Source: Croceimicrobium sp963977415 (GTDB lineage: Bacteria; Bacteroidota; Bacteroidia; Flavobacteriales; Schleiferiaceae). From it: 64,000 nt of DNA. The translations under genes were made by a program, and so were the position numbers. The notes below the pieces were generated by a model. The model searched no databases. It was given only the letters and a program-made list of their open reading frames with translations, and was not told where the DNA came from. Where the stretch lies: NCBI GenBank assembly GCA_963977415.1, contig CAXBOS010000009.1:62001-126000 (forward strand). Direction: 5' to 3'. Shown one piece after another: positions 25,046 to 34,632 of the stretch (position 1 is its first letter; every line of letters starts with the position of its first letter).

Positions 25046-26281
25046 ATGGAAAATCAGGCTATTATAGAGAGTTTTGCCGACTTTAAAGACGAGAAAAACA
25101 TTGACAGAGTTACGCTTATGGCGATTCTGGAGGATGCTCTGCGTAATCAGCTTAAGAAAAAATATGGCAGCGATGATAACTTTGATATCATCGTAAACCC
25201 GGATAAAGGGGATGTGGAAATTTGGAGAAACCGTGTAATTGTTGAAGACGATGAGTTGGAAGACGACAATACCGAAATAGCTCTAAGTGAAGCATTGAAA
25301 ATCGAGCCTGACTTCGAAGTTGGTGAGGAAGTGTCAGAAGAGTTGAAGCTAATCGATCAAGGACGTCGCTTCGTTTTGGCTTTCCGTCAGAACTTAGTGC
25401 AGAAAATACAAGAGCACGACAACAGTATCATCTACAAGAAGTACAAAGACATGGAAGGTGAAATCCTTACCGGAGAAGTACATCATGTTAGACCAAGAGC
25501 AGTTATCATTTATGATGATGACCAAAACGAATTGATCTTACCAAAAGATCAGCAAATTCCCCGCGACTTCTTCCGCAAAGGAGATACTATTCGTGCGGTT
25601 GTGAAAGATGTGGATTTAAGAGGAACCAAGCCGGTTATTATCCTATCTCGCACTAGCGAGAAGTTCTTGGAAAAGCTTTTTGAACAGGAAATTCCTGAAG
25701 TTTTTGATGGTTTAATTACCGTGAAAAAAGTAGTTCGTGAGCCAGGTGAAAAAGCTAAAGTAGCAGTAGAGTCTTACGATGATCGCATTGATCCAGTAGG
25801 GGCTTGTGTTGGAATGAAAGGAAGCCGAATTCATGGTATAGTGCGTGAATTAGGAAACGAGAATATTGATGTTATCAATTATACGAGTAATGATCAGCTT
25901 TTAATTCAAAGGGCCTTAAGTCCTGCGAAAATTAGCAGCATTACATTGGATACTGAGGCCGCTAGAGCAGATGTGTTTTTAAAACCAGAAGAGGTTTCTA
26001 AAGCTATTGGTAAAAGAGGCTTAAATATAAAATTAGCTGGTCTTTTAACTGGCTATGAAATAGACGTGTATCGCGATGTTGATGAGAATGAAGATGTAGA
26101 GCTAACCGAGTTTTCGGATGAAATCGAAGCTTGGGTTATTGAGGCTCTGCGTACCATCGGTTGTGATACCGCGAAAAGTGTGTTAGATTTATCTGTGGAG
26201 GAATTAGCTACTAGAACCGATCTAGAGCAAGAGACCATAGAAGATGTGCGCAGGGTGCTGCGTGCTGAGTTTGAGGAATAA
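25046..26281 (+). CDS. nusA: Transcription termination/antitermination factor NusA
   Basis: 411 residues. The N-terminal polymerase-binding domain (about 1-125) is followed by an S1 domain (about 130-200), then KH domains with VGACVGMKGSRIHGIVRELG and the second KH block AIGKRGLNIKLAG. A short acidic helix-hairpin-helix region (about 360-411) closes the protein. NusA binds RNA polymerase and modulates pausing and termination, and in other bacteria regulates its own operon. It sits between rimP and infB. Confidence 0.97.
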   Translation: MENQAIIESFADFKDEKNIDRVTLMAILEDALRNQLKKKYGSDDNFDIIVNPDKGDVEIWRNRVIVEDDELEDDNTEIALSEALKIEPDFEVGEEVSEELKLIDQGRRFVLAFRQNLVQKIQEHDNSIIYKKYKDMEGEILTGEVHHVRPRAVIIYDDDQNELILPKDQQIPRDFFRKGDTIRAVVKDVDLRGTKPVIILSRTSEKFLEKLFEQEIPEVFDGLITVKKVVREPGEKAKVAVESYDDRIDPVGACVGMKGSRIHGIVRELGNENIDVINYTSNDQLLIQRALSPAKISSITLDTEAARADVFLKPEEVSKAIGKRGLNIKLAGLLTGYEIDVYRDVDENEDVELTEFSDEIEAWVIEALRTIGCDTAKSVLDLSVEELATRTDLEQETIEDVRRVLRAEFEE

Positions 26282-26296
26282 TTTTAAATTAATTAC

Positions 26297-29281
26297 ATGG
26301 CTGAAAAGTCGCTACGACTTAGTCAACTGGCAAAAGAGTGTAATATTGGAGTAAGCACAGTTTCTGATTTTCTTCAGCAACTAGGTGTGGAGGAAAAGTT
26401 ACGCCCAAATACCAAAGTTTCTGGAGATTACATTCAGAAGGTTATGGAAAAGTTTGCGCCAGACAAAGCTAAAAAAGAAGCTTCTGATGAAGTAGTTCGG
26501 AAGAAGCAAGAGGAAAAAGAAGCAATGTTGCGTGAGCGTGAAGAAGAACGCGCAGCGGAAGAGGCTTCTAAACCTATTTTGGCAGGACCTAAAATGGTTG
26601 GCAAAATAGATTTAGAGTCGAAAGCTAAACCTGCAAGCAAAGAGGAACCACCGAAGCCTAAAGCTCCGGAGCCTAAAGAAGAGACCCCAGAAATAATTGC
26701 GGAAACTCCTGTTCCTGTTGAAGCGCCTCCCAAAGAGGAGCCCAAAGCAGTAGAAGTAGCAGCCCCTAAAGAGGTTGAAAAAGAAGTTAAGGCTGAAGAG
26801 CCGAAAGCGGAGCCAATTGCAGAAAAGAAAGAAGAAATTTCAGTAGTAGAACCTACTATTAAAAAGGAGCCTATTGTTAAGGAGGAACCAAAAGCAGCGG
26901 AAAAGCAGCCGGAGGAAATTCCTGCAGTTGAAGAGAAAAAGGAAGAGCTTAAAAAAGCTTCTGCTAAGCCAGCGGCAGAAAAACCTGTGGTGCGCTTCAC
27001 TAAAGCCACTCCTAAGGAAGAGCCCGCTAAAGCCATTGAAGCCGAAGCAGCAAAGCCTAGCGAAGCAGAATCCTCTGAGGAGGAAGCTCCTAAAGAGAAT
27101 AATGATATTACTACCAAGTATGCTAAACTTAGTGGACCTAAGTTTACGGGTGAAAAGGTAGACCTTAGTAAGTTTGAAAAGAAACCAAAGAAGAAAGTAG
27201 CTTCTAGTGTTGACAATAAAGCGGATCTAAATAAAAAACGCAAACGGAAGAGAATTCCAAGCCCTGGTGAAACTAATACCAATACTCGTCCTGGTCAAGC
27301 CGGTGCTGGGGCTATACCATCAGGTCCCAACAAAGGAAGGCCAAGTCGCGGAGCGAAACCAGAACCGAAGCGCGAGCTAACTGAAGAGGAAGTTCAAAAG
27401 CAAATTAAAGAGACCCTAGAAAAATTAACTAGTGGTGGACGTAAGAATAAAGGAGCTAAACTTCGTCGTGAGAAACGTCAGGAAAGAAGAGAGCAAGATG
27501 CCTTAAACGAGGCCATACAGCAAGAGGAAGATAAAATCATTAAGGTAACGGAATTTGTAACCGTAAGTGAATTAGCAAATATGATGGATGTTGGGGCAAC
27601 TCAAATTATCTCATCGTGTATGTCACTTGGTATGATGGTAACCTTAAATCAGCGTCTGGACGCAGAAACCTTAACTATTGTAGCCGACGAATTCGGATTC
27701 CAAGTAGAGTTCGTAGATTCTGAAGTAACAGATGCAATAGCAGAAGAAGCAGATTTAGAAGAAGATTTACTACCGCGTGCACCAATTGTAACGGTAATGG
27801 GTCACGTTGATCATGGTAAAACATCTTTATTGGATTATATCCGTAAGGCCAATGTTATAGCCGGTGAATCGGGTGGTATTACTCAGCATATTGGGGCTTA
27901 TTCTGTAGAAATTGAAAGTGGTCAACATATTACTTTCCTCGATACTCCTGGTCACGAAGCCTTTACAGCGATGCGTGCTAGAGGTGCCAAGGTTACGGAT
28001 GTTGCCATTATCGTAGTGGCAGCGGATGACGCAGTAATGCCTCAAACCAAAGAAGCAATTAGCCATGCGCAGGCAGCAGGTGTTCCAATCGTATTTGCGA
28101 TTAACAAGGTAGACCGTGACGTTGCCAATCCTGAAAAGATTAAAGAGCAATTGGCGCAAATGAACCTTCTAGTAGAAGACTGGGGTGGGAAAGTACAATC
28201 GCAAGATATTTCTGCTAAGTCTGGTCTAGGGGTGAATGAAATTTTAGAAAAAGTATTGCTGGAAGCAGAAATGCTTAACTTAAGAGCAAACCCTAATCGT
28301 CGTGCAAGCGGTGCGGTAATTGAAGCAGCCTTAGATAAAGGTCGTGGATATGTTACTACCATCTTGGTGCAAAATGGTACCTTGAAAATTGGTGATTATG
28401 TTTTAGCTGGACAGTATAGTGGTAAGGTTAAAGCCATGTTAGATGAAAGGGGTCACCGTGTTGAAGCAGCTGGTCCTGCTCGTCCGGTAACTATTCTTGG
28501 TTTAGATGGTGCCCCACAAGCGGGTGATAATTTTACCGTTATGGAGGATGAGCGTGAAGCGAAGCAAATTGCAGCGAAACGTACTCAGTTGCAACGTGAG
28601 CAAAGTGCGCGTTCTCAGAAAAACCTTACACTCGAAGAAATTGGCCGTCGTTTAGCGGTTGGAGATTTCCAAGAATTGAATGTTATTGTTAAAGGTGATG
28701 TGGATGGTTCTATTGAAGCATTAGCCGATAGTTTACAGAAACTTTCTACTGAGGAGATTCAAGTAAATATTATCCACAAGGCAGTAGGTCAGATTTCGGA
28801 GGGAGATATCCTTCTTGCAGCAGCATCGAATGCCATTATTGTTGGATTCCAAGTACGCCCATCTTCAAGCGCTAGAAGACTAGCAGAGAAAGAACATGTA
28901 GACGTTAGACTTTACTCTATTATCTATGATGCGATTAACGAAATTAAAGATGCGATGGAAGGTATGCTTTCACCAGACTTTAAAGAGGAGATCGTTTGTA
29001 ATGTTGAAATCCGTGAGACCTTCAAAATATCTAAGGTAGGAACCATTGCTGGTTGTTATGTACTAGATGGAACGATTACACGTAACACCGATGTTCGTAT
29101 TATTCGTGATGGAGTAGTAGTTTATACTGGCGAGTTGGCTTCCTTGAAACGTTTCAAAGACGACGTGAAAGAAGTGAAGAAAGGCTACGAATGTGGATTG
29201 AATATCAAGAACTACAATGATATTAGAGTAGGCGATATTATCGAAGGCTACCAACAAGTAGAAGTTAAGAAAACGCTCTAA
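26297..29281 (+). CDS. infB: Translation initiation factor IF-2
   Basis: 994 residues. A small N-terminal IF2_N domain (about 1-50) is followed by a Lys/Glu/Pro/Ala-rich linker (about 60-400) typical of Bacteroidota IF-2. The GTPase domain has GHVDHGKT (502-509), DTPGHEAF and NKVD, with SAKSG as G5, followed by domains II-IV ending at about 994. IF-2 places initiator tRNA in the ribosome. Several long open frames on the opposite strand reflect only the repetitive codons of the linker. Confidence 0.97.
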   Translation: MAEKSLRLSQLAKECNIGVSTVSDFLQQLGVEEKLRPNTKVSGDYIQKVMEKFAPDKAKKEASDEVVRKKQEEKEAMLREREEERAAEEASKPILAGPKMVGKIDLESKAKPASKEEPPKPKAPEPKEETPEIIAETPVPVEAPPKEEPKAVEVAAPKEVEKEVKAEEPKAEPIAEKKEEISVVEPTIKKEPIVKEEPKAAEKQPEEIPAVEEKKEELKKASAKPAAEKPVVRFTKATPKEEPAKAIEAEAAKPSEAESSEEEAPKENNDITTKYAKLSGPKFTGEKVDLSKFEKKPKKKVASSVDNKADLNKKRKRKRIPSPGETNTNTRPGQAGAGAIPSGPNKGRPSRGAKPEPKRELTEEEVQKQIKETLEKLTSGGRKNKGAKLRREKRQERREQDALNEAIQQEEDKIIKVTEFVTVSELANMMDVGATQIISSCMSLGMMVTLNQRLDAETLTIVADEFGFQVEFVDSEVTDAIAEEADLEEDLLPRAPIVTVMGHVDHGKTSLLDYIRKANVIAGESGGITQHIGAYSVEIESGQHITFLDTPGHEAFTAMRARGAKVTDVAIIVVAADDAVMPQTKEAISHAQAAGVPIVFAINKVDRDVANPEKIKEQLAQMNLLVEDWGGKVQSQDISAKSGLGVNEILEKVLLEAEMLNLRANPNRRASGAVIEAALDKGRGYVTTILVQNGTLKIGDYVLAGQYSGKVKAMLDERGHRVEAAGPARPVTILGLDGAPQAGDNFTVMEDEREAKQIAAKRTQLQREQSARSQKNLTLEEIGRRLAVGDFQELNVIVKGDVDGSIEALADSLQKLSTEEIQVNIIHKAVGQISEGDILLAAASNAIIVGFQVRPSSSARRLAEKEHVDVRLYSIIYDAINEIKDAMEGMLSPDFKEEIVCNVEIRETFKISKVGTIAGCYVLDGTITRNTDVRIIRDGVVVYTGELASLKRFKDDVKEVKKGYECGLNIKNYNDIRVGDIIEGYQQVEVKKTL

Positions 29282-29300
29282 TTAAATAGCTCATAAATTT

Positions 29301-29331
29301 AAAAGCCGACTTGAAAAAGTCGGCTTTTTTT
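29301..29331 (+). terminator. Rho-independent terminator of rimP-nusA-infB
   Basis: AAAGCCGACTT, GAAA loop, AAGTCGGCTTT, seven T. A strong hairpin 20 nt past the infB stop. Confidence 0.93.
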
Positions 29332-29626
29332 ATGTTTGCTAACTTGTGGTTCTTCTGTAGAAGTGAAATGAAGCTATGGAATTTTAGCTTATAACCTACC
29401 CAGTCCGGATTGTTTTCGAAAGAGTAGCCGATGGTGCAGGTTATCAGAGTTGTAGCATAAACGAAATCCTCTTGTATAATTTACTGATCTTTCAATGGCA
29501 GTCTGCTAATGGTGCTCCTTTTTACCCTTAGCATGAAGAGGACTGTCAATGAGGGACTTTGGCATATACTGGAATATAATATTGGCGAAAAAAGAAGTTT
29601 TAGGAGCTATGTAGTAAACGCGTATT
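29332..29626. other. Intergenic stretch, nothing recognised
   Basis: About 295 bases between the infB terminator and the stop of the SPOR gene on the other strand. No gene-like frame or promoter box is seen. Confidence 0.5.
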
Positions 29627-30043
29627 CTAATCTTCCGTATTTAGCTTCGGATACTTAATGTTTGTCTCCACCACAAAACTGCCAGGAAACTCGTTTATAA
29701 TTTTACGTAGAAAGGCTTCGGCTTCCAAACGCGTTCTGAAATCACCGATTTGAGTGCGGTATTCCGGTACCTCGTATAGCAAATAGGCGGGCACATCGTG
29801 ATAAATTTTTAAAAATTGCCCTCTTTGTTTTAGGCAATCACTTTTATTTCCATTGAAAATTTGCACCCGAAAACCTTTCAACTCTTTGAATTTTTCCCCT
29901 TTACGTTGCATCAAGAAGAGCGTGTTTTGCACAGCAGGACTCATTTCCACTCGAGCAGACCCAGAGTTTGTTGAAATAGTTTGTGCATCTAATTGAAAGC
30001 CAAAGAGCAAGAAAAAAACAAAGAGAAATGAATTTTTAAGCAT
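29627..30043 (-). CDS. Secreted SPOR-domain protein
   Basis: 138 residues from ATG 30043 (MLKNSFLFVFFLLFGFQLDAQ), a signal peptide; the frame extends to 30106 but would overlap the promoter box and lack a sensible N-terminus. The C-terminal part (FRVQIFNGNKSDCLKQRGQFL ... YRTQIGDFRTRLEAEAFLRKI) is a SPOR domain that binds septal peptidoglycan in characterised examples. Function beyond that is unknown. Confidence 0.88.
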   Translation of the reverse strand: MLKNSFLFVFFLLFGFQLDAQTISTNSGSARVEMSPAVQNTLFLMQRKGEKFKELKGFRVQIFNGNKSDCLKQRGQFLKIYHDVPAYLLYEVPEYRTQIGDFRTRLEAEAFLRKIINEFPGSFVVETNIKYPKLNTED

Positions 30044-30065
30044 GGTTTTTAGGTAAAATTTAACG

Positions 30066-30073
30066 CAAAAGTA
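30066..30073 (-). promoter_or_regulatory. Bacteroidota -7 promoter box TACTTTTG
   Basis: Perfect TAnnTTTG on the minus strand, 22 nt before ATG 30043; it supports that start codon. Confidence 0.6.
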
Positions 30074-30173
30074 GTTTATTTGTGACCTGAAATAAATGGC
30101 AGGCAAAGTTATTTAGACCTGATTTAAATTAGAAGGAGTCTGCATTGACCCTTTCGAGAAAGGCTTTATAGCT

Positions 30174-30181
30174 TAAATTTG
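30174..30181 (+). promoter_or_regulatory. Bacteroidota -7 promoter box TAAATTTG for the act operon
   Basis: Perfect TAnnTTTG, 38 nt before ATG 30220. A weak -33-like TTTCG lies about 18 nt upstream. Confidence 0.58.
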
Positions 30182-30219
30182 CCATCCAAACTTAGAAATC
30201 TAGGATATTAGGTTCATCT

Positions 30220-31464
30220 ATGAATAAACAACGTACTCTCAGGCTGTTTTCGCATTCCGTCTTGATGCTATTTATTGCGGTACTTTCAGCAAGTACACTG
30301 CAGGCGCAAGAATTTACTGGGGATGTCGCTAATGGAAAATCCTTGTTCAACGGGCAGTGTGCTGCCTGTCACAAGCTCGACAAAAAGGTAGTTGGTCCCG
30401 CACTAGGGGATGTGACAACCCGTCGCTCAAAAGAATGGTTATACGCTTGGATTAAAGATAATCAGGCGCTTCGTGAGTCTGGTGATGCTGATGCTATCGC
30501 TATTTACGAAGAGTATAATGGTTCTATAATGCCGGCTTTCCCTGGTTTATCGGATGATGATATCAACGATATCTTAGCTTATACCATTGAAGGCTCGAAG
30601 CCTAAAGAGGTGGTTGTAGATCCCAATGGTTCAGTTCCCGTGGTAGCCGAAAATGATAATACGGTATTGCTTTATATCCTTGGCGGTATTTTAATCTTCT
30701 TGGTACTATTGCTTACACGTGTTAAAAACACTTTAAAGCAAGTACAAGGCGAAGGAGTAACAACGCTTACGCAAGATGCCAATATTTTCACTCGCACTGC
30801 TCTTAAGAACCCACGTGTTGTAACGGTATTAACACTACTAGTGGCGGTAGTATTCTTGCAGCAGCTTTATTTAGGTTTAATGGTGGTGAACGTGGATACT
30901 AACTATCAGCCTAGTCAGCCTATTAAATTCTCTCATGAATTGCATGCGGGTACCAATCAGATTGATTGTAACTATTGTCATTCAGGCGCCAGAAAAAGTA
31001 AGCACTCCAATATTCCTTCAGCCAATGTTTGTATGAATTGCCATATGTATATTCAAGAAGGTCCGAAGTATGGTACAGAGGAAATTGCTAAGATTTACGC
31101 TGCTATTGGCTTTGATCCAGAAAGTGGAACTTATATCGAGGATTATGAGCAGAAGCCCATCAAATGGGTTCGTATTCATAAGTTGCCTGACTTAGCCTAT
31201 TTTAACCATGCACAACACGTAACGGCTGGTAACGTAGAGTGCCAAACTTGCCATGGTCCTATTCAGGAAATGGAAGAAGTGTATCAGTACTCGCCCCTTA
31301 CCATGGGTTGGTGTATCAACTGTCACCGAGAAACTAAAGTAGACGTTAAGTCTAACGACTACTATAATGATATGCATGCCAAGCTTAAAGAAAAGTATGG
31401 TCCCAATGCAGAAATTACCGTCGAGATGATCGGTGGATTGGAATGTGGAAAATGTCACTATTAA
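30220..31464 (+). CDS. actA: Alternative complex III subunit ActA, multiheme cytochrome c
   Basis: 414 residues with a signal sequence (to about 30). Six CxxCH heme motifs are visible: 47-51 (CAACH), 250-254 (CNYCH), 271-275 (CMNCH), 341-345 (CQTCH), 365-369 (CINCH) and 409-413 (CGKCH). Residues 31-125 form a class I cytochrome c domain, with Met in SIMPAFPGL as likely ligand, followed by two membrane helices (about 145-165 and 200-225) and a C-terminal pentaheme domain. ActA carries electrons from the quinol oxidation site of alternative complex III towards the oxidase. Start of the act-cox operon. Confidence 0.95.
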   Translation: MNKQRTLRLFSHSVLMLFIAVLSASTLQAQEFTGDVANGKSLFNGQCAACHKLDKKVVGPALGDVTTRRSKEWLYAWIKDNQALRESGDADAIAIYEEYNGSIMPAFPGLSDDDINDILAYTIEGSKPKEVVVDPNGSVPVVAENDNTVLLYILGGILIFLVLLLTRVKNTLKQVQGEGVTTLTQDANIFTRTALKNPRVVTVLTLLVAVVFLQQLYLGLMVVNVDTNYQPSQPIKFSHELHAGTNQIDCNYCHSGARKSKHSNIPSANVCMNCHMYIQEGPKYGTEEIAKIYAAIGFDPESGTYIEDYEQKPIKWVRIHKLPDLAYFNHAQHVTAGNVECQTCHGPIQEMEEVYQYSPLTMGWCINCHRETKVDVKSNDYYNDMHAKLKEKYGPNAEITVEMIGGLECGKCHY

Positions 31465-31485
31465 AAGCTAAATCTCCAAAGTAGA

Positions 31486-34400
31486 ATGGCTGAAAACAAA
31501 AAATACTGGAGAGGAATTTCCGAACTCGAGAACCCAGAAATGGTGAAAACTTTGAGTGAGCAAGAATTTCCTGATCAAATTTCAAATGAGGAGTTTTTAG
31601 GTAACAAAGAAAACCTAGATAGTACTCATACTTCAAGACGTGATTTTCTAAAATATATGGGCTTCTCAACGGCCGCAGCAACTTTAGCTGCTTGTGAGAG
31701 TCCTGTATACGAATCACTCCCTTATGTGGTAGCGCCAGAGGAAATTATTCCGGGTATAGCTAATTACTATGCTTCAAGTTATTACGATGGTCATGATTTT
31801 GCTTCTTTGTTAATCAAAACAAGAGAAGGTCGTCCAATTAAGGTAGAAAATAACAATGAAGCAGGTATAAATGGTAGTGCTAATACCCGTGTTCACGGAT
31901 CAGTACTTAATTTGTACGATGCAACTCGCTTACAAAGACCGGCCGTTAACGGACAAGAGTCTAACTGGTCGAGCTTGGATAAGGAAATAATGGCAGGCTT
32001 AGCTAAAGCTGAGGCGGAAGGAAAGCAAGTGGTTGTCTTAACTTCTACAGTGTTGAGCCCTAGCCAAAAGAAATTGATTAACGCTTTTGGTGCGAAGTAC
32101 ACCAACTTTAAGCATGTAAGTCAAGATCCTTTTAGCTATTCTGAAAAATTAGATGCTTGGCAAGAAGCTACAGGAAAGCGAGCTTTACCAATGTATCATT
32201 TCCAAAACGCGAAAGTAATAGTTGGCGTAGGAGCCGACTTCTTGGGAGACTGGATAGGTCAAAGTGTTAGTGCCGACTACGCGAAAACTCGTGTTCCGGG
32301 TAAAGACATGTCGCGTCACTTCCAAGTTGAAGCAGGCATGAGCCTTACGGGTTCTAATGCAGATAAGCGTTACAAACTTAAAACTTCAGAGCACGGTGAA
32401 TTCTTAGTTGCTCTTTACAATGAGTTAGCTAGTGCCAAAGGAGCAAGTGTTGTATCGGGTGTTAAATCATCTATGCAAAATGAGGCCAAGGCGATTGCTA
32501 AAGAATTATTAAATGCTGGTAATGCAGGTTTAGTAGTTTGTGGAGGCAATAATAAAGATCAAGAGTTACTATGTATTGCTATCAATAACTTGTTAGGTAA
32601 TAAAGAAGTAACTGTTTCTCACAAAACAAGAACTTATTTACGTCAGGGTGATGACAAAGCTTTCAAAGCTTTAATCGCCGATATGAATGCTAGCAAAGTG
32701 GGAGTGTTAATCACTAACAACTTAAACCCAGCTTACGTGGCTGCTGGTATGGCTAATATAGTGGAGGCCTTTAAAAAGGTTCCAACTAGCGTGGCTGTAA
32801 CAACGAAGTACGATGAAACGGCACAAATTTCCAATTTAGTTGCTGCCGAAAACAACTATCTAGAGTCTTGGGGCGATTTTATGCCAGCTGATGGGCATTA
32901 TAGCCTTCAGCAGCCAACAATTAAGCCTTTGTTTGATACCCGCTCATTTGAGGAAAACTTATTAAAGTGGTCTGGACTAAGTACCGACTATCATAATTAT
33001 ATTAAAGAGAACTGGGCTAATAATATCCTTAACGGTTCTCAGTGGTCGACAGTATTACACGATGGTGTTTACAAAGCAAACTCTAGCATGCCTCTGATGG
33101 ACGCAATGTTAGAGGATTTGACCACTAGCTTAGAGATTAACTTAGACGGTATTGGTTCTAGAGTAACCAAAGAGGCCAAAGCTATTAAAGGCTTAGAAAT
33201 AAACTTTAATCAGTTAACAGGCATGGGTGTTGGTACTATTGCTAATAACCCGTGGTTATTGGAATTTCCAGATCCTATTAGCCGTGTTAGTTGGGATAAC
33301 TATTTAACTGTTGCTGCTGCAGATGCGGTAGAACTTGGTTTGCGTCATTGGAATGAATCTAATGGTGCTTTAAACGGGAACCTAGCCAATGTAACGGTTA
33401 ATGGTGTTGTTTTAGAAAATGTTCCGGTGTTTATTCAGCCCGGTCAAACTATTGGAACCGTTGGTTTAGCGGTAGGCTTTGGTAGAGTAGGAGCTGGTGC
33501 TGTAGCTGATAAGGTGGGGGTGAATGCCTACCCACTAATGGCAGGAACTCACCATGCTGAAGTGAAAGTAGAAGCGATCGCAGAATCTAAGCATGAATTT
33601 GCTTGTATTCAGTTGGCGCACACTATGATGGGTCGCGATATTGTTAAAGAAGTTACTTTAGATACCTTCTTAGCGAGCCCTGGTAAAACGGCTGCACACG
33701 ATGGCTGGAATGAGCCACCGCGTTTCGAAACACACAAGGGTCCTTTAACGAGCGAAGACGCTAACTTATGGGATGATTTTGATCATCAAACAGGACATAT
33801 GTGGAATATGTCTATTGATCTTAACCTGTGTAACGGATGTGGTGCCTGTGTTATAGCTTGTCACTCCGAAAATAACGTACCGGTAGTTGGTAAAGAGGAA
33901 ATGCGTAAGAGCCGTGATATGCACTGGTTGCGTATTGATCGCTACTATAGCTCAGATATTACTACTGAAAATGCGGCTGAAAACGGCTACGAAGGTTTAG
34001 GTTTATTTGGTAAAGGTGCTACAGATATGTACGCTGATATGGAAGTACCAAGTCAGAGTCCTGAGGTATTCTTCCAACCAGTAATGTGTCAGCATTGTAA
34101 TCATGCTCCATGTGAGACTGTTTGTCCCGTGGCAGCGACAACCCACTCGGCAGAAGGTTTAAACCACATGACTTATAACCGTTGCATTGGTACACGTTAC
34201 TGTGCAAACAACTGTCCCTATAAAGTACGTCGCTTTAACTGGTTCGAGTATCACAACAATACCAAGAACTTTGGCGACAATTACGCTATGAATGAAGATT
34301 TAGGTCGTATGGTATTAAACCCAGACGTTACCGTTCGTTCACGTGGTGTAATGGAAAAATGCTCTATGTGTATCCAACGCATTCAGCTTGGTAAATTAGA

Positions 34401-34617
34401 GGCTAAGAAAGATGGTAAAGCTCTTAAAGATGGTGCAATTAAAACTGCCTGTCAGAGTGCTTGCGATACAAACGCTATTGTTTTTGGTGATGTGAATGAC
34501 AACCAAAGTGAAGTGTTTAAATTGAAAAAAGACCAAAGGATGTATCACCTTCTTGGAGAAGTTGGAACACAGCCATCGGTATTTTACCAAGTTAAAGTAA
34601 AGAATACAACTGCTTAA
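31486..34617 (+). CDS. actB: Alternative complex III subunit ActB, iron-sulfur molybdopterin-like protein
   Basis: 1043 residues. The N-terminal Tat-like motif SRRDFLKYMG (50-59) runs into a lipobox (ATLAAC, Cys70), so it is likely a periplasmic lipoprotein. Residues about 90-750 resemble a molybdopterin oxidoreductase that lacks its cofactor in this complex; from about 780 it has four cysteine clusters (CNGCGACVIAC, CQHCNHAPCETVC, CIGTRYCANNC, CSMC with a later CQSAC) for iron-sulfur centres. It receives electrons from the quinone site and relays them to ActA/ActE. Confidence 0.95.
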   Translation: MAENKKYWRGISELENPEMVKTLSEQEFPDQISNEEFLGNKENLDSTHTSRRDFLKYMGFSTAAATLAACESPVYESLPYVVAPEEIIPGIANYYASSYYDGHDFASLLIKTREGRPIKVENNNEAGINGSANTRVHGSVLNLYDATRLQRPAVNGQESNWSSLDKEIMAGLAKAEAEGKQVVVLTSTVLSPSQKKLINAFGAKYTNFKHVSQDPFSYSEKLDAWQEATGKRALPMYHFQNAKVIVGVGADFLGDWIGQSVSADYAKTRVPGKDMSRHFQVEAGMSLTGSNADKRYKLKTSEHGEFLVALYNELASAKGASVVSGVKSSMQNEAKAIAKELLNAGNAGLVVCGGNNKDQELLCIAINNLLGNKEVTVSHKTRTYLRQGDDKAFKALIADMNASKVGVLITNNLNPAYVAAGMANIVEAFKKVPTSVAVTTKYDETAQISNLVAAENNYLESWGDFMPADGHYSLQQPTIKPLFDTRSFEENLLKWSGLSTDYHNYIKENWANNILNGSQWSTVLHDGVYKANSSMPLMDAMLEDLTTSLEINLDGIGSRVTKEAKAIKGLEINFNQLTGMGVGTIANNPWLLEFPDPISRVSWDNYLTVAAADAVELGLRHWNESNGALNGNLANVTVNGVVLENVPVFIQPGQTIGTVGLAVGFGRVGAGAVADKVGVNAYPLMAGTHHAEVKVEAIAESKHEFACIQLAHTMMGRDIVKEVTLDTFLASPGKTAAHDGWNEPPRFETHKGPLTSEDANLWDDFDHQTGHMWNMSIDLNLCNGCGACVIACHSENNVPVVGKEEMRKSRDMHWLRIDRYYSSDITTENAAENGYEGLGLFGKGATDMYADMEVPSQSPEVFFQPVMCQHCNHAPCETVCPVAATTHSAEGLNHMTYNRCIGTRYCANNCPYKVRRFNWFEYHNNTKNFGDNYAMNEDLGRMVLNPDVTVRSRGVMEKCSMCIQRIQLGKLEAKKDGKALKDGAIKTACQSACDTNAIVFGDVNDNQSEVFKLKKDQRMYHLLGEVGTQPSVFYQVKVKNTTA

Positions 34618-34632
34618 ATTTAAAGGAAATTC

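Noticed and set aside
26434..27282. 282-codon open frame on the minus strand inside infB
   Set aside because: It mirrors the repetitive Lys/Glu/Ala/Pro codons of the IF-2 linker, is Ser/Phe/Leu-rich and has no promoter or family features.
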